Assembly: GCA_021464245.1 (NCBI GenBank) | Contig: JADCRB010000056.1 | Location: 689,424 to 753,423 of the forward strand | Direction of reading: 5' to 3' | From: Carallia brachiata | Lineage: Eukaryota > Streptophyta > Magnoliopsida > Malpighiales > Rhizophoraceae | Length of the DNA: 64,000 nucleotides | Shown here: positions 24,222-36,974 of the stretch, one piece after another | How positions within the stretch are numbered: the stretch's first letter is position 1 | Layout of the letters: every line of letters starts with the position of its first letter | Notes under the pieces: model-generated | Databases searched by the model: none | What the model saw: only the letters and a program-made list of their open reading frames with translations | Told to the model about the DNA's origin: nothing | Program-made: the position numbers and the translations under genes

Positions 24222-27200
24222 ATGGTGGGCGGCTCGTCATGTCTGCAGCCAAGACTCGTCTCATCTTTCGTCGGAGACCGTTTTATCCTAACGAAACAGC
24301 CTCTTTCTCAACTCTTCCATTACGGACCAGGTACTGCGTGTGTGCGTAGATTTCGTGACTGCGTAGCGGTGCCTTATTCTTTTATATATTTATCTTTTCA
24401 TATATCTGGCTTTGTGGAAGATTAAATTTTCGTTCTTGATAGAAATTTTCGATACCCATTTGGAAGTTTCGTTGTTGTAAATATATTTTATGACATATTG
24501 GATGTGACCTGCCCTGCCTGTAGGATCCTAATTCTGTGTTAATTTTAGCTATCTTCTATTTGACTTGACTTGTCATGTCATCTCTTGGGCTCTAGCTTGA
24601 TTTCTTGAGGGTGAATTTGGTTGTTTTTAAGGCTGAGACCTGTTGGTAATATCACCATCTTGAGAAGATGGGTTTTCAATTTAGTAAGATTTAGTGCTTG
24701 CCCTTATTTCTTAAGCTTTGCAGCATTACAATGGCTTATGTTGTCTTTCCTTTTTTTTTGTTTTTTGATTTACAAACAGGAAATAAACATGTGTCAATGC
24801 AATTATCCCGAACGCTTTCTGACTTGACAAATATTCTCTTCAATAGAAGGTATTTTGAGTCTGGATTTGCTAGGCGTTTGATTGCATGAACATACCCAAA
24901 TGGGGTCTTCCTCGTGACAATTTTGTGTTTTGTGAAGTTTTGTTATTGTAGAGATATTCTACATTTCAAAGGTGAGCAGTGGGCTATTGTCATTCCTGTT
25001 GATTGATCTCAGAACTCATGTGAAGTTGTATACTTCCCTGCATTCATTTACTTTGATACAATGCATATGTAAAAATTTTGTTTACGTTACTTGAATTTTA
25101 ATGATGCTAGGAGGTAGAGGAACTTTTTGTAGGAATTTGGTCCCATATTGGCCCATTTGACTTGATGTCTTCATCTAGTCATGATCATTCTCTTGACAAC
25201 TTGCAATGATTTCAACTTTTTGATGCATCTGGGATTGGCTATTGCAATTTGCAATATCTGATTTATCAACTATTGAAATGATCAGAAATGTTGATCAAGT
25301 GCCAAATAGCCAACGAAAGCGTCTGAGGCCTGGAAAAATTTCTCCTCGGCAACCTGTTCCGAATCACATACAAAAGCCTCCATACGTGAATTCTCGGCAA
25401 GCACCTGGAATTGCAAGTGGACCCGAAGTGCATGATGAGAAGGGGATAGAATGCATGAGAGATTCTGGAAGGCTTGCAGCACAGGTTCTTGAATATGCTG
25501 GGACTCTGGTCAAGGTAACATGGTGATTCTTTTGGCTTGCCAGGAGTTAAAAGGTGTTTGTTTAATAATCAATCCCTGCTCCCTGAGCCCTGCAAACAAC
25601 AAAAATAAGTGTTCCATGCTTCGCTTAACCAACAATATCTTATAGCCACTGATCTGCATTTTTTATGTCAGTAAAGCTCTGTAACCAGTATAATTCCATT
25701 GCTAGATAATACTTATACATATAATATTCATCATGCATGCATTAAATATGAAGTGGTCTTTGTATTTACTCCAAAAGTTGTGATTGCTTCTTCTGTTTGG
25801 CAGCCAGGCATAAAGACAGATGAAATTGACCAAGCAGTTCACCAGATGATAATTGATAATGGAGCATATCCCTCACCTCTAGGCTATGGTGGATTCCCCA
25901 AAAGTGTTTGCACATCAGTAAATGAGTGCATATGCCATGGAATACCTGACTCCCGTGCACTTGAGGTTCTCTCCATATAAAATTCCTTTTCTCACTTTGC
26001 TCTTTGTACCTAACATAAGTTTTTGAATTTTTTTAACTAATTGGTGCTGTGTTTATTTGCAGGATGGTGATATAATCAATATTGATGTCACGGTCTATCT
26101 AAATGTAAGCCTTTGTATGCTTTCTGCCTCTGTCCCACCTCACCCCAAATTATATAGCGGGTACCAATAAAAATTGATGACTGTAGCTTATGTAGCTCTT
26201 TCCAAATTATATAGCGGGTACCAATAAAAATTGATGACTGTAGCTTATGTAGCTCTTTCTATATTCTTAGCAAAGTGTTCATTTTGAAAATGTTATTGTA
26301 TTGCCAACAGTTCGGGTATCTACATTAGCAAACTGATTGTGATATACAGGGCTATCATGGTGACACATCAGCAACTTTCTTTTGTGGAGATGTTAATGAT
26401 AAGGCCAGAAACCTAGTTCAGGTAATATTTTGGAACAGCATTTTCATCGAATCCCATGTATTCTTATTATTTTATATATTGGAGTATCTAGAATCTTTTT
26501 CTTTGGTGATAAAGATGATTTATTGTTCGGAGTTGAGATATCAGAATCCCATTTTCACTGGGTAGACCAAGACGCAAAACTCCCTATTTACAATTCTGCC
26601 TGAGTTGCTTAGATCCAGTGTCAACAATATAACCAAGAAGACAAATTGGCAGATGCTGAAAGTGCAGTCGATAACCTTTCTTTGACCTTAAGATTCGCAC
26701 TGGCCTTCATAAAGTTCTTTGAATTTGATCTTTAAGTTTGGTGTGATGATCAGAATCAATAGACATACTCCACAATGATCGATCAAATTCTTGATTTTTT
26801 TAGCTACATATATATCAGTTTGTTTGTATGTTAATGACTTTATTGTGGGTACCCTGTAGGTAACCAAAGAGTGCTTGTACAAAGCAATATCAATATGTGC
26901 ACCAGGAGTGGAGTTCAAGAAAATTGGCAAAACAATACAGTAAGTCTGCTGCTTTGGCGGTATAATCTTTGTGTTAGGTGTGAGTTCTGAGAAACAGACA
27001 ATATGTTGTCTTGTAATCCTTTAGTATTGAATGTTTAAGATTCTTTATTTTAGCTTTCCCAACTTGTGACTAGTTGCACCATATAGATGAAACAATCCAA
27101 AATTATTTACAAATTTTCATCAAGTCGTGATTTCATGATTTTTTTTTTTTTTTAGTTGTGTTAATTCTTTTCTCCCATAGCCCCTAGTCTAAAAAGATAG

Positions 27201-27899
27201 CACAGCGCAACTACTTTTACCCCAGTGTCTTTTGTGAGATTGTGCAGGCAATTGCTTTCCTATTTGTAGTACAGGGCAGTGATCCTTATATGATATCGTA
27301 GAACTTAATAACTAATGTTTTTCCTTTTTCAAGTGATCATGCAGATAAATATCGTTATGGTGTTGTCCAGCAGTTTGTTGGCCATGGTGTTGGGCATGTC
27401 TTCCATGCTGATCCAGTTATTCTACACTACAGTACCCTCCCTAAGCTTGATATTTTTATTGTTGCTATTTGCCTTTTCCCTATGCTATATCTTTATGTTC
27501 AACTTCAATTAGTAGCTAATTTTTGGAAATTTGCTTGTTAGTTATCATTTGTATGGTGGAAAACTAATACTATCTTCTTTTTCTTTATTTTTTTCCCAGG
27601 GAACAATGATGGTGGTCGGATGATGTTAAATCAAACCTTCACTATTGGTACTTTACATGCACACAACTAATTAACTACTATCCTCCTTTGTAAAATTCCA
27701 ACAACTAAATCTATCTTCTCTACTTGTTTCTTTTGAATGTTGTGAATTTGCAGAGCCAATGCTAACGATAGGCAGCATTAATCCTGTAATGTGGAACGAT
27801 AACTGGACAGTGGTAACGGAAGACGGAAGCCTATCAGCGCAATTTGAACACACCATTCTGATAACTAAAGATGGCGCTGAGATTCTGACCCAGTGTTAG
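24222..27899 (+). CDS. MAP1D: Methionine aminopeptidase 1D, chloroplastic/mitochondrial
   Basis: Metallo-aminopeptidase that removes the initiator methionine from proteins made in plastids and mitochondria. Ten exons: 24222-24330, 24780-24849, 25286-25514, 25804-25965, 26063-26104, 26350-26421, 26860-26939, 27334-27431, 27600-27647 and 27754-27899. Their sum is 1056 nt, giving 351 residues, about the length recalled for Arabidopsis MAP1D. The N-terminus ([16 protein letters not shown]) is Ser/Arg-rich and lacks acidic residues, fitting a dual transit peptide. The conserved type I catalytic set is complete: H181 in ECICHGIPD, metal ligands D198 (NIDVT), D209 (GYHGD), H272 (FVGHGVGH), E304 (TIEPML) and E335 (QFEHT). 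D198-D209 and E304-E335 have the same spacing as in the bacterial enzyme. Intron 5 contains a perfect 57-bp tandem duplication. Confidence 0.96.
26145..26258. repeat. Perfect 57-bp tandem duplication in MAP1D intron 5
   Basis: Units 26145-26201 and 26202-26258 appear identical, each starting CCAAATTATATAGCGGGTAC and ending TAGCTCTTT. The lack of divergence implies a recent slippage or replication event. It lies between exons and does not touch the splice sites. Confidence 0.9.
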
Positions 27900-28932
27900 A
27901 AAGTGCTGCATCAGCTACCTGATGCAGCTAATACTTCCAGATTCCTTCATTTGGAGATCTACTTCACATTCTGGTCGAATTTTCCTTTTCCCAAATCAGA
28001 ATTGTGCATGGGAGGGGGCATTGTGTTCTACATTTCTCTTAATAAATTTATGAGGTCTAACTCAGTCATTTTAACTCCCGAGTAAACATTATGCATGCTA
28101 GAGAGGCCCTATATTTATTTTGCTGTAATTGTAAACGTGATGTTGTGGGAATCCTATTAGACTTTACTAAGGTGGAAGTCTCATGTACTAAGATGTCTTT
28201 TTTGAGACATGATAATTATGTAAGATTTTTTTTTTAAACATGACAATTGTGTCATATTTTTATTCTTTTTTGCCCTGGAATAGTGTCATTACAATGCGGC
28301 TATTAAAAGCCGATTTAAAGGAAATAGAGTAATGATTATTGGAGACAAATCTTGAGTACTATTGTAATGAGGACCACAAATAATTTATAGCTTATTCATT
28401 TGGTTCAGTACATAATCGAATATATTGATGGTTAGAAGTGGGTCTTCACTTTTTTTTTTTTTCTTTATGTACCTAGAATTGGGTTTTTTTAACCACACAG
28501 AAATGATAGTTTAGTTGGTGTTTCACTACTTTTCCCTTGATAACAAGCTTCATCATATGTGAAGCATTTTAAAATTACATAATTACAAAGGAAATTAACA
28601 TCAACTGCTCTTAAGTAGCTTGTTCTAATGGAAAAAATATTTAAAATGGTCCAAGACAGACCCTCGGACTTACAATGCATGCTGGTTTGATTGTTTCAGC
28701 AAGCAATCACAGCCTAAAGCAAAACAGCAGCTCGAGCTGCATAATCAAACAAGTTACAACTTGAATCAAAAGCCTTTGACACTTGGATGGACCCTTGGCA
28801 GTAGCACATTCATCTTTGGCGCCATCCTCTTAACTGAAATTTAAATATTGGACGGGAACTGGAAAAACAGAAATTTGACTGCTTGAGAGGCAGAACATCA
28901 ACACCATGATGCCTTGCAGGGTATCAGCAACA
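27900..28932. other. MAP1D 3' flank and intergenic DNA
   Basis: Immediately after the stop codon is the likely 3' UTR; AATAAA occurs near 28041. The rest has T-runs (for example 28451-28462) and no recognisable gene. Confidence 0.4.
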
Positions 28933-29490
28933 TCACTCCTCCTTCTCAGTGCTGTTGTATTGCATCCCCAATCCTTCTCTAAACGCTTTCAATCTTGGTT
29001 TTGACAGCCTCTTGTTTAAAATGTACGCTGGTTGCTCTTCAGAGGAGCAGTATACCAAATTCACTTCATAATTTTCCTGTGCTTCTTGATAAAATGAAGT
29101 TCGACCCTGAAATTAATTGGCTCTCGCATGCAAGATTGGATTTTTTTAGATATGGCAATTGTGGACAGATTGTCACAATATATTAGAGTAACTTCAGTTT
29201 GCTCCAATTTCAAGTCAAAGAGCAATTTTTTTTTATCCAAATTGCCTGATTTACAGTAGAGACAGCAACTATGTTGTTTTTGCTGTTCATTGGGCAACAA
29301 TTGATTACTTCTTTGAGTTCCAACAGAAGGCACCGGACGAAACCAGAGGCACTTTTCATGTCCTCCAGAGAGTCTGCCCATTCACCATCAGTATATCCAA
29401 TCAGCTTTATTTCTATGGACTTCCTAAACATGATCCTGAGCTCAATAGTACCTTCCACATACCTTGAGACCTTTTAAGCTGCATTTTTTT
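28933..29490 (-). pseudogene. Decayed Ty1/copia retrotransposon RNase H and polyprotein C-terminus
   Basis: Read on the minus strand the blocks occur in the order of a copia polyprotein end: KVSRYVEGTIELR (about 29478-29440), GYTDGEWADSLEDMKSASGF (RNase H start), NQAIWIKK, LEQTEVTLIYCDNLSTIAIS (RNase H aspartate), then EEQPAYILNKRLSKPRLKAF and a stop codon at 28933-28935. The blocks lie in different frames. One frameshift is at the A-run near 29227-29236 and another lies near 29070, and a stop codon precedes the first block. It is an inactive fragment; reverse transcriptase, integrase and LTRs were not found nearby. Confidence 0.82.
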
Positions 29491-30861
29491 TGTTTTTTGA
29501 ACAACTAAAAAATTACTATTTGAATATGGCAGTCATCAGATCTTTGAGTCAGAAGGAGGATTAGGCCTTTGTACACTCTCCATTCAACATCCCTTAAAGG
29601 AAGTACCAACCACCGGAGTATTATTAGGTTTGAAATGAGTCTCTTTCAAATTTAACTACAGTATTAAAAGTCTGGAATGTAACGCTGTACTCAATTTTTT
29701 GTCACTGCATTAGTAACCACCCAACTTCAGTTATCAAAGGAAAACGCAGGCGCGAGAATTCAACCCAAGTTAATGTTGGGAAGGCACACCAGAACACTTA
29801 TAGGCTGCCATCTCCGATAGTTAAACTGCTTTGTACAGAAGTTCACTCGGAGAATGCGTGAATTTAGATGGCAAACTTGCTGCATGCACTATGTCGGGCT
29901 TGGAAGCTGAAAGATATAGCAAACAGCCTATAACACTTACGTACTGGAAGCATTGGCACTTTCAGCTGCACCAATCCAGGTGATGAAGTTTACTGTCGCT
30001 TGCGAAGATGTAAGAGACTAATCAGACTCATTTTATCACTGTGCTGCCTGTAGCTTTTGCTGCCAACATCAAGTTGTGTGATCTCTGTGCCCTCTGGTAC
30101 GTCTACAATTCCAAGCTGATTTAAATTTCACTTTGCTAACATTTGTTATTTCCATTGGTCCCTCTACTAGGTGAAATCAAATTGTATATTATAAATACGG
30201 GACATCGAACTCTTCAACATTATTAATAATCCGTAAAGTTAGTAACACGGGCCACAGTCCCCTTTGTCTGCTGCCGCCGCCAAACCAGATGGTGTTGTGG
30301 CCCCGTGCTGTAGAAGGGCTGCTGCCTCCTATTAAAACTCTTATTATATAAGACACTGTTACATGAACCAACGTTGATGAACAGATAATATTTTGTTACT
30401 ATAATTATATTAAATATATTTTTTATTATATAAATTATGAATTTAAATATTATTTATCGATTAAATTATATGTCTTTAAACCTTTATCGATAATACATAT
30501 TGAATGATGATTCTATCGCAGAACTGTTCCACTCTATATTTCAGCAGGACGGTGCCGGACATACTGGTGCTACGTTGCTAGACTTCTATGCTTCCACGTC
30601 ATTGATCGTGACTAATTACATTTGTCAAGCATGTGACGATAGCGCACCCAAATTCAGAAGATCGAGTAATCAATTGACACGTGGCAATTATATAACCCCA
30701 AATCCAACTTCTCCTCACGCCGCCGCCTTTCTTGTCTGCAGGGAAATTGACAAATTGTACGACAGACATATCCACCGAGAAACCAAACCAGAGCACCGCC
30801 AAAATTTTCTCTCGCTTTCTCGCTCATCTCTGAAAATTTTCCCGAGAAAATTAGAAAAACT
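29491..30861. other. Intergenic DNA and upstream region of the CTLH gene
   Basis: No additional gene is supported. The last 200-300 bases before 30862 are less A/T-rich and pyrimidine-rich and probably hold the promoter and 5' UTR of the CTLH/CRA gene; I could not assign a TATA box. Confidence 0.4.
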
Positions 30862-33800
30862 ATGGACTCGACGCCGGTAAACTGGGAAGCTCTGGACTCT
30901 CTGGTCATTGATTTTGCGAAATCGGAGAATTTGATCGAGGACGCGCTCTCTTCATCTTCGCCATTATCTTCTCCTTCTCCTTCTTCTTCTTCTTCTTCTT
31001 CTTCTTCGGTTTCCTCTTCTTCGTACAATTCGAGGCTGATCATTCGCAAGATCAGGCGGTGCTTGGAATCCGGCGACATTGACTCCGCCGTTGATTTTCT
31101 CCGGGCGCACGCGCCGTTTATCCTCGACGATCACCGGCTTCTTTTCCGACTGCAGAAGCAGGTTCGTTAACGCCTGTTGAGCTTGTTTTTGCTTATGCTG
31201 CTGATTTGGATTTTTTTGGATTTTGAGAATTTCCCATTTTTTTGTGTGAAGAAATTTATCGAGCTGTTGAGGAGAGGGACGAAAGAGGCTAGAGCTTCTG
31301 CAATTGAATGCATAAGGACGGCTCTTGCTCCTTGTGCTCTTGATGCTTATCCGGTACTTTCCATTCCGTTTCCGTTTCCGCTTTCCTTGTAATTTGAATT
31401 TGGTGTTTGGGCATATTATTGAGGCTACAAATTTTGTTAATTTCAGTCTAACGAGAAGTTCACGTTTTCCTTGTTTAAGCAAGTTTGTGTTTGTACTCAA
31501 TATTTGTTGTGGAGCTTGTGGAAAACAGTTTTTGTTTTTTTCATTTACGATGACTGACAGACGTCTGTGTGTCTGATTAAGGAAGCATATGAGGAATTCA
31601 AGCATGTTCTTCTTGCCTTTATCTATGACAAAGATGATCAGAGTTCTCCTGTGGCAAATGAGGTACGCTTGGTTGTTTATGGTTATGGTCGATGCTTATA
31701 TTCAAATTTTCCCAAGGGAAACATTAGGTGGGATCCCCTAGGTGGGATTAAAGTATTATGAGCCATTGGATCGTTGAATTCAGAAAAACAAAAAAACAAA
31801 TAAACGGTTTGAATTTACTAAACATTAATTCTTAATTGCTTGCCATGTTTGTTTCAACCTGGAACTTGGTTTTGCCTTTAAAGGGACTATCAATTGAACC
31901 ATATGGAAAGCAAGTTCCATTTCTCATTTATTGGTTTCCATTGGTGCATATTGAAGGGCAAGCCTTTGTGTAAAGGCAAGGTTACTCCATTGTGGCATGG
32001 GGGTTAGAAGTTCGAGTAGCAAAAAAAATATGCAAAAATAGGGGTAAGGTTGTGTACATTTGACACTTTCCTATGCCTCACAACGTGTTAAGACTCGTGC
32101 ACTAGTTTGCCATTGGCGAATATTGATCTAAATGGAAATATTATGTGAACTGAAGCGTGTTTATGGATGTCTCATCTGGCATGATGCATATGTTTCAGTG
32201 GTCCGAAAGGAGGAGGACTGACATTGCTAGTATGATGTCCTCAGTCTTAAGAGCTCGTTTACATGCATATGATCCAGTATTTTCAATGACACTGAGGTAT
32301 TTGACAAGGTTAGTATAAAACTTTTATCGTTTTTTATTTTCTGCAATAGGTACACATTTTAAGCTTATGTTTATTAGTACTTTTTTTTTTTTTTCCTGAT
32401 TGCCCTTAAATTTTTTTCTCATTTTGTGCAGCATTCATAAAAACTTTTGCATTCATCAAGGAATTTCATCACCAATTTCAGATCTTACAGCACGGTTGCT
32501 CCTAGAGGAATGCGATCCTCCTTCTGTGCCACGGGAAAGTTTGTATGAGGCACCTCCATTTGATGAGGTGAGTCTTTTGATTTGGTCTTGTTGACCTGGT
32601 CGGAGATTATGTGCAGAACTGCTCTTCATATGGCTTCCTAGTGCTGTAGATGTGAAATGGCTAGATTCGATTCGTACCATTACCTAGAGGTTATGCATAT
32701 TTCCTTTCATAATCATCTGGAAATGCAGGTGGATATACAAGCTCTTGCACATGCTGTTGAACTTACAAGGCAAGGGGCAGTTGATAGTCTGAGATTTGCC
32801 AAGGGAGATTTGTTTCAAGCATTCCAGGTAGAATGGTCCCCTTTCCCAACATGTATTTCAGCCTTCCACACATTTTCATGCACATGCATGCGGATTGGCA
32901 CTAGATGTGATTTCAGTTTCTATATTTTTGAAAATTGCCAACTACGTTGGTATGATTTGCACTGCCCAAACCAAAAAGGAAACAGAGAAGAATACAAATC
33001 CTTTTACACTTTTATGGAAAAGGATAGTTTGTGGCCTTCTCTGACCTGAAAAAGGAATTGCATTCATTTAAGTTGGTAATCATTGATAGTTCTTCCATAT
33101 TGGCTCCCTGAAAATTGACTCTAAATATGGTTGAGTTAGCATTTTCCCAAGCAAAATATGTGTCATTTACTGGAAGCTCAGCTGAAATTCAATATGGTTC
33201 TTGTATATTATAGGAGGGTGTTACACTCAACATGTCTGTTGTATGGTTGTGAGAAGTTCTCAGATTTCTTCTGTTGGGTTTGGCGTCTAGATACGTAATC
33301 TTTCCTCAAGCTATTCCTGTTCTTATCTGTTGCAGAATGAATTATGTCGGATGAAACTGGATGCTTCCTTGCTTGACGAGCTTGTTCGTGAGTATTGTGT
33401 CTACAGGGGTATGGTGGATTCGGATATTGGATATTGTTCATCAAGGGAATGTTCTCTTGAAGTGCATCATGCTACAAGTAAAAATTCAGATGGGGAAACA
33501 TCCATAAGCAATAGCCATATGTATGTTTCTTCTGAAAGTAATGTAGATGTTAGCAGCACACAAGGAATTGATGTTGAGTTAAGATTTGCATCTGAATCAA
33601 CAAGCAATTGTGAAGATTGCAGCACCAGTGAATCACGCCAACCTAGATTCTTAAAAGATTTGATAAGAAATAGAAACTATGCTAGTGGAGAAAGGAACAA
33701 ACGCAAGAGATGGAGGGGTAGGCAAGATAACCAAGATTATGTTCCAGCTGTTTCTTTCAACAGATTCAGGAAGCAAGACGTTAATGATAATGCCAATGTC

Positions 33801-35745
33801 TCCCAAACATCGCAGGAACAACAGGTTCCTATTTGTAAGTTTTAACATATTGCTATTTCCGGTGATGAGTCCTTTGCAATATAATATGTTCTTTTCTCCG
33901 CAGGCGGCCACGGAAGAACATTCCATACTGGACATAAGCCATGGGGAAGATAAATATGAAATCGTGTTGGGGTTGAAGGAACTAGTAAGTAGAGGTATGG
34001 CTGCAGAGGTTGTAGAAGAAGTTAGTGCATTGGATCCGAGCTTTTTTGGTCAGAATCCTGTCTTGCTCTTCCAATTGAAGCAGGTAAAAGAGCATTATAT
34101 ACCCTTTTCTTAACTTAGTGAAGGAAATTTAGAGTTATTACCGTGTCATAATTTATTTAGTTATACATGATACTACTGAATCTTTTTCACTGCTCTCAGG
34201 TTGAATTCCTTAAGCTGGTTGACTCTGGTGATCATGCAAGTGCTCTGAAGGTTGCTTGCTCACACTTGGGGCCTTTAGCAGCTGGTGATCCTAGTCTGCT
34301 GAAGCCCTTGAAGGAGACTTTGTTGGCATTGCTTCGACCTAATGATTATGAACATGGAAAAGGGTTGCCATTGCATGCTCTTGCAACCTCACTGCAGGTA
34401 CCGCATGACTTGCCTGGAGTGACTAGTGTTGATGACCATCTTCCGCTTATAATTAAGTTGTCTTTATATGAAGCTTTATCCTTTCTGTTCATTCATTAGC
34501 ATAAAGAAGTTAAAAATTCTAGCACTTTAACTCATGGTACATTGTAGTTGGAACCTTTGAACTATCGTGTCAATATACGGAGCTGAACATGCAGCATTTT
34601 TGCTTGCAAATTGTGCGTTCAGTGGGTTTTACTCTGCACCATGCATTTCTGACATCAGATGTTTCAATGCAACCCAAATTAAACCGAGTATTTGGGCTTG
34701 GGGCTCAAAGTGACTCAACCGGCATACATGCCAGTTTAGGCAACAAGTGATATTTGAATAGTTTGTTACCCATTTCCTTATCTCTGTCATGGTTGCTTCC
34801 ACGGTCACAACACTCTTCCTCAAAGCTTTTGGCTTTCTAGAAATTATGGTTGTATGATGGGACTTCAATTGTACCTCTTTAAGCTTGTTTATTGCATAAA
34901 ACGGTACTCAACTGTGAATATATAAGATTTACAGATGTGTTTATTTCAGCAGAATTCGTGTATCTTGGACAGGTTGCATTCGGTAAGAGTCTTGGTATTG
35001 AAGAACCACAGCTTATGAGGATAATGAGGGCTGCTCTTCACACACATAGTGAGTGGTTTAAACTACAGATGTGTAAAGATCGCTTTGAAAGTCTTCTGCG
35101 GATAGATTGCTTGAAAAAGGCCAATATTCCCTTGCTTTCTGTTTGTTCCATGTCAAAATCAAATGTTGATAGCTGCACCCAAGGATCCTCCCAAGTTACG
35201 GTAACTTCAAGTGCCAGGGTATTGGAAGATGGTAACAGTCCAACACAAGTATCATCCGGAGATATTATCTTTGACGAAAATGCAATAATTAAAGTAATGG
35301 TAAGTTGAGCCTTCATTTTGGTCAAACTCTGATGTGATAGACAAGTAGAATTTACGGTTTCATCATCGTAAGGTCATTTACTTCTCCCATAATAAACTCG
35401 TCCAAATCTATTCAAGTTACTTAGAGGGACTCATTGAAATTTTTTATGTTTCTCAATGCATATTTATATCCCAGCTTTCAATTTTCGTAAGTCACTGAGA
35501 ATCTCGCAATTTTCTTACATGGTTAAAAGAAACGGCCTCTACAGAGGCACGAGGCTTCAGACTTATGGTTGAATATGTACTTGGTAGCTTGTACTTCATT
35601 TGAGTAAATTAAATTTTGTATGGCAGTTGTAACTTTTAATGTTATTGTGCAGGAATTTCTTGCTTTGCCGAGGGCCGACGCCATTCATCTTCTCGCACAG
35701 TACAATGGGAATGCCGAAACACTCATCCAGCAAATATTTGCATAG
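30862..35745 (+). CDS. CTLH/CRA-domain protein with two CTLH modules (RanBPM-related)
   Basis: Eleven exons: 30862-31161, 31252-31353, 31582-31662, 32199-32308, 32432-32567, 32729-32827, 33336-33824, 33904-34083, 34200-34397, 34973-35299 and 35653-35745. They total 2115 nt and 704 residues with consistent phases. Residues about 57-160 form a CTLH/CRA-like helical module (CLESGDIDSAVDFLRAHAP, then FIELLRRGTKEARASAIECI). A second CTLH-like module occupies about 455-560 (ELVSRGMAAEVVEEVSALDP, then FLKLVDSGDHASALKVACSH). Between them is a Ser-rich low-complexity region with a basic cluster RNKRKRWRG (about 396-404), a nuclear-signal candidate. The last exon, EFLALPRADAIHLLAQYNGN and onward, resembles a UBA-like helical bundle. 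Ser-rich residues 30-55 come from a TTC/TCT repeat. CTLH/CRA proteins are scaffolds, some in GID/CTLH ubiquitin-ligase complexes; membership here is inference. Confidence 0.88.
31955..32109 (+). mobile_element. Au-type SINE in intron 3 of the CTLH gene
   Basis: A 155-bp insert begins GGGCAAGCC, has a B-box-like GAAGTTCGAGTAGC, and ends with the Au-SINE 3' signature GGGGTAAGGTTGTGTACAT followed by CTCGTGCACTAGTTTGCC. The Au family is a widespread angiosperm tRNA-derived SINE; the match is from recalled consensus. It is flanked by an imperfect 17-bp duplication, CCATTGGTGCATATTGA (31938-31954) and CCATTGGCGAATATTGA (32110-32126). Two mismatches and internal decay point to an old insertion. Confidence 0.87.
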
Positions 35746-36840
35746 TTTGTGATATAAAAACAGTAAATAAACTGATTCAATTCGTTGATTTATTTCTTTT
35801 TTTTTTTTTTTAAATTCAATCTGCCATAGCTATATATACAAAATTTCTTGCAAAGGGGAAAGCCCTGTTACATACCGCTGAAAGCCTGAAACGCAGCATG
35901 CTTCTTTAATTTTCCTTTGGACATTTATGTACACGTTTTTATTCCCGCAGAATGGGCGGCCTTCATGGAAGGATTTATTATTATTATTATTTTCGCTTCA
36001 AGCATTTGCTGTCAAGTTGGATGAGAGAATGTATGTTTTCATTAATTGATGCGAGTTAGCACGGCAGGCAAAGCGCTTTTTTTTTCTTGGGGTGTGTGTG
36101 TGTATAAAGTGAGAAAAGAATGGTTGTGTACTACAATTCTATTATTAGAACTTTGTGTTCACGGGAGTGCAAAGTAATTAAATAATTATAAAATTACTTA
36201 CATTAGAAAGTGAGATGTAAGTTTAGTTTTATTACTTATCCTAATTAAATTTGAATGCGTGATGTTTTGTACAGATTCAAATCTGTTTTAGTTAGTTGAA
36301 CAATTCTACCGTGTAAGCATCTAACTCCGTCTCCGTCTATGAATGATTTGGTAGCTTGAATTAATAATGGGCCTTGGCGTGCAGCCTTAGACCCAATTAA
36401 AGCTGTTAAATAGTCTTTTTGTTTCGTTTTACATCTAACAATTCAATACAGTTTTAACAACTTGGATTGAATTGCTTGCAGTACGATAGCATTAGCAGCA
36501 ATGCGTAATTGAGCAGCGATCGAGTTTCAATATTTATAGGGAACAAATAAATGAACCTCTATGATGTCCGTAGCCCCATGCCTTGAAAACATAATGACTT
36601 GGATGCGTGTGAGGAACACAATACAGATGAGGCCGTAGATTTTAGGCTTGGGCCTCGAAAGGGTATTCGAAGTACAATTCATTAAATCATGAAACTTCGA
36701 AGGAAATTTACCTCATTGCCAAGTTGTTATTGCCAAATTGGCATATAATGCATAAAGAATTCACAGCGTCATGGCAACGTCCTCTTCTTTTTTGTGATAA
36801 AAATTATGGAGGATTGCACGGCTGCCTTTTTTGTTGTTTT

Positions 36841-36974
36841 TTTATTTTTGAACTATCCTAAATCTAAACCAACTGGTTGAGGGAAATGAGATAGCTTGAG
36901 AGGTTAAAAATTCAAACCTTCAACCTCACAGTTGCTGGCATATTGTTAATACCGTTTGAGTTAAAAGCTAACGA
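36841..36974 (-). mobile_element. Candidate tRNA-derived SINE (minus strand)
   Basis: On the minus strand the segment shows an A-box-like TTAGCTTTTAACTCAAACGG and about 45 bp later a B-box-like AGGTTTGAATTTTTAACC, then an A-rich tail. Both sides carry a similar (A)ACAACAAAAA flank that could be a target duplication, but it is low complexity and therefore weak evidence. Confidence 0.45.

Noticed and set aside
30964..31605. 213-codon minus-strand frame ending in an arginine run
   Set aside because: Antisense to exons 1-3 of the CTLH gene; the arginine run is the complement of the Ser-coding TTC repeat.
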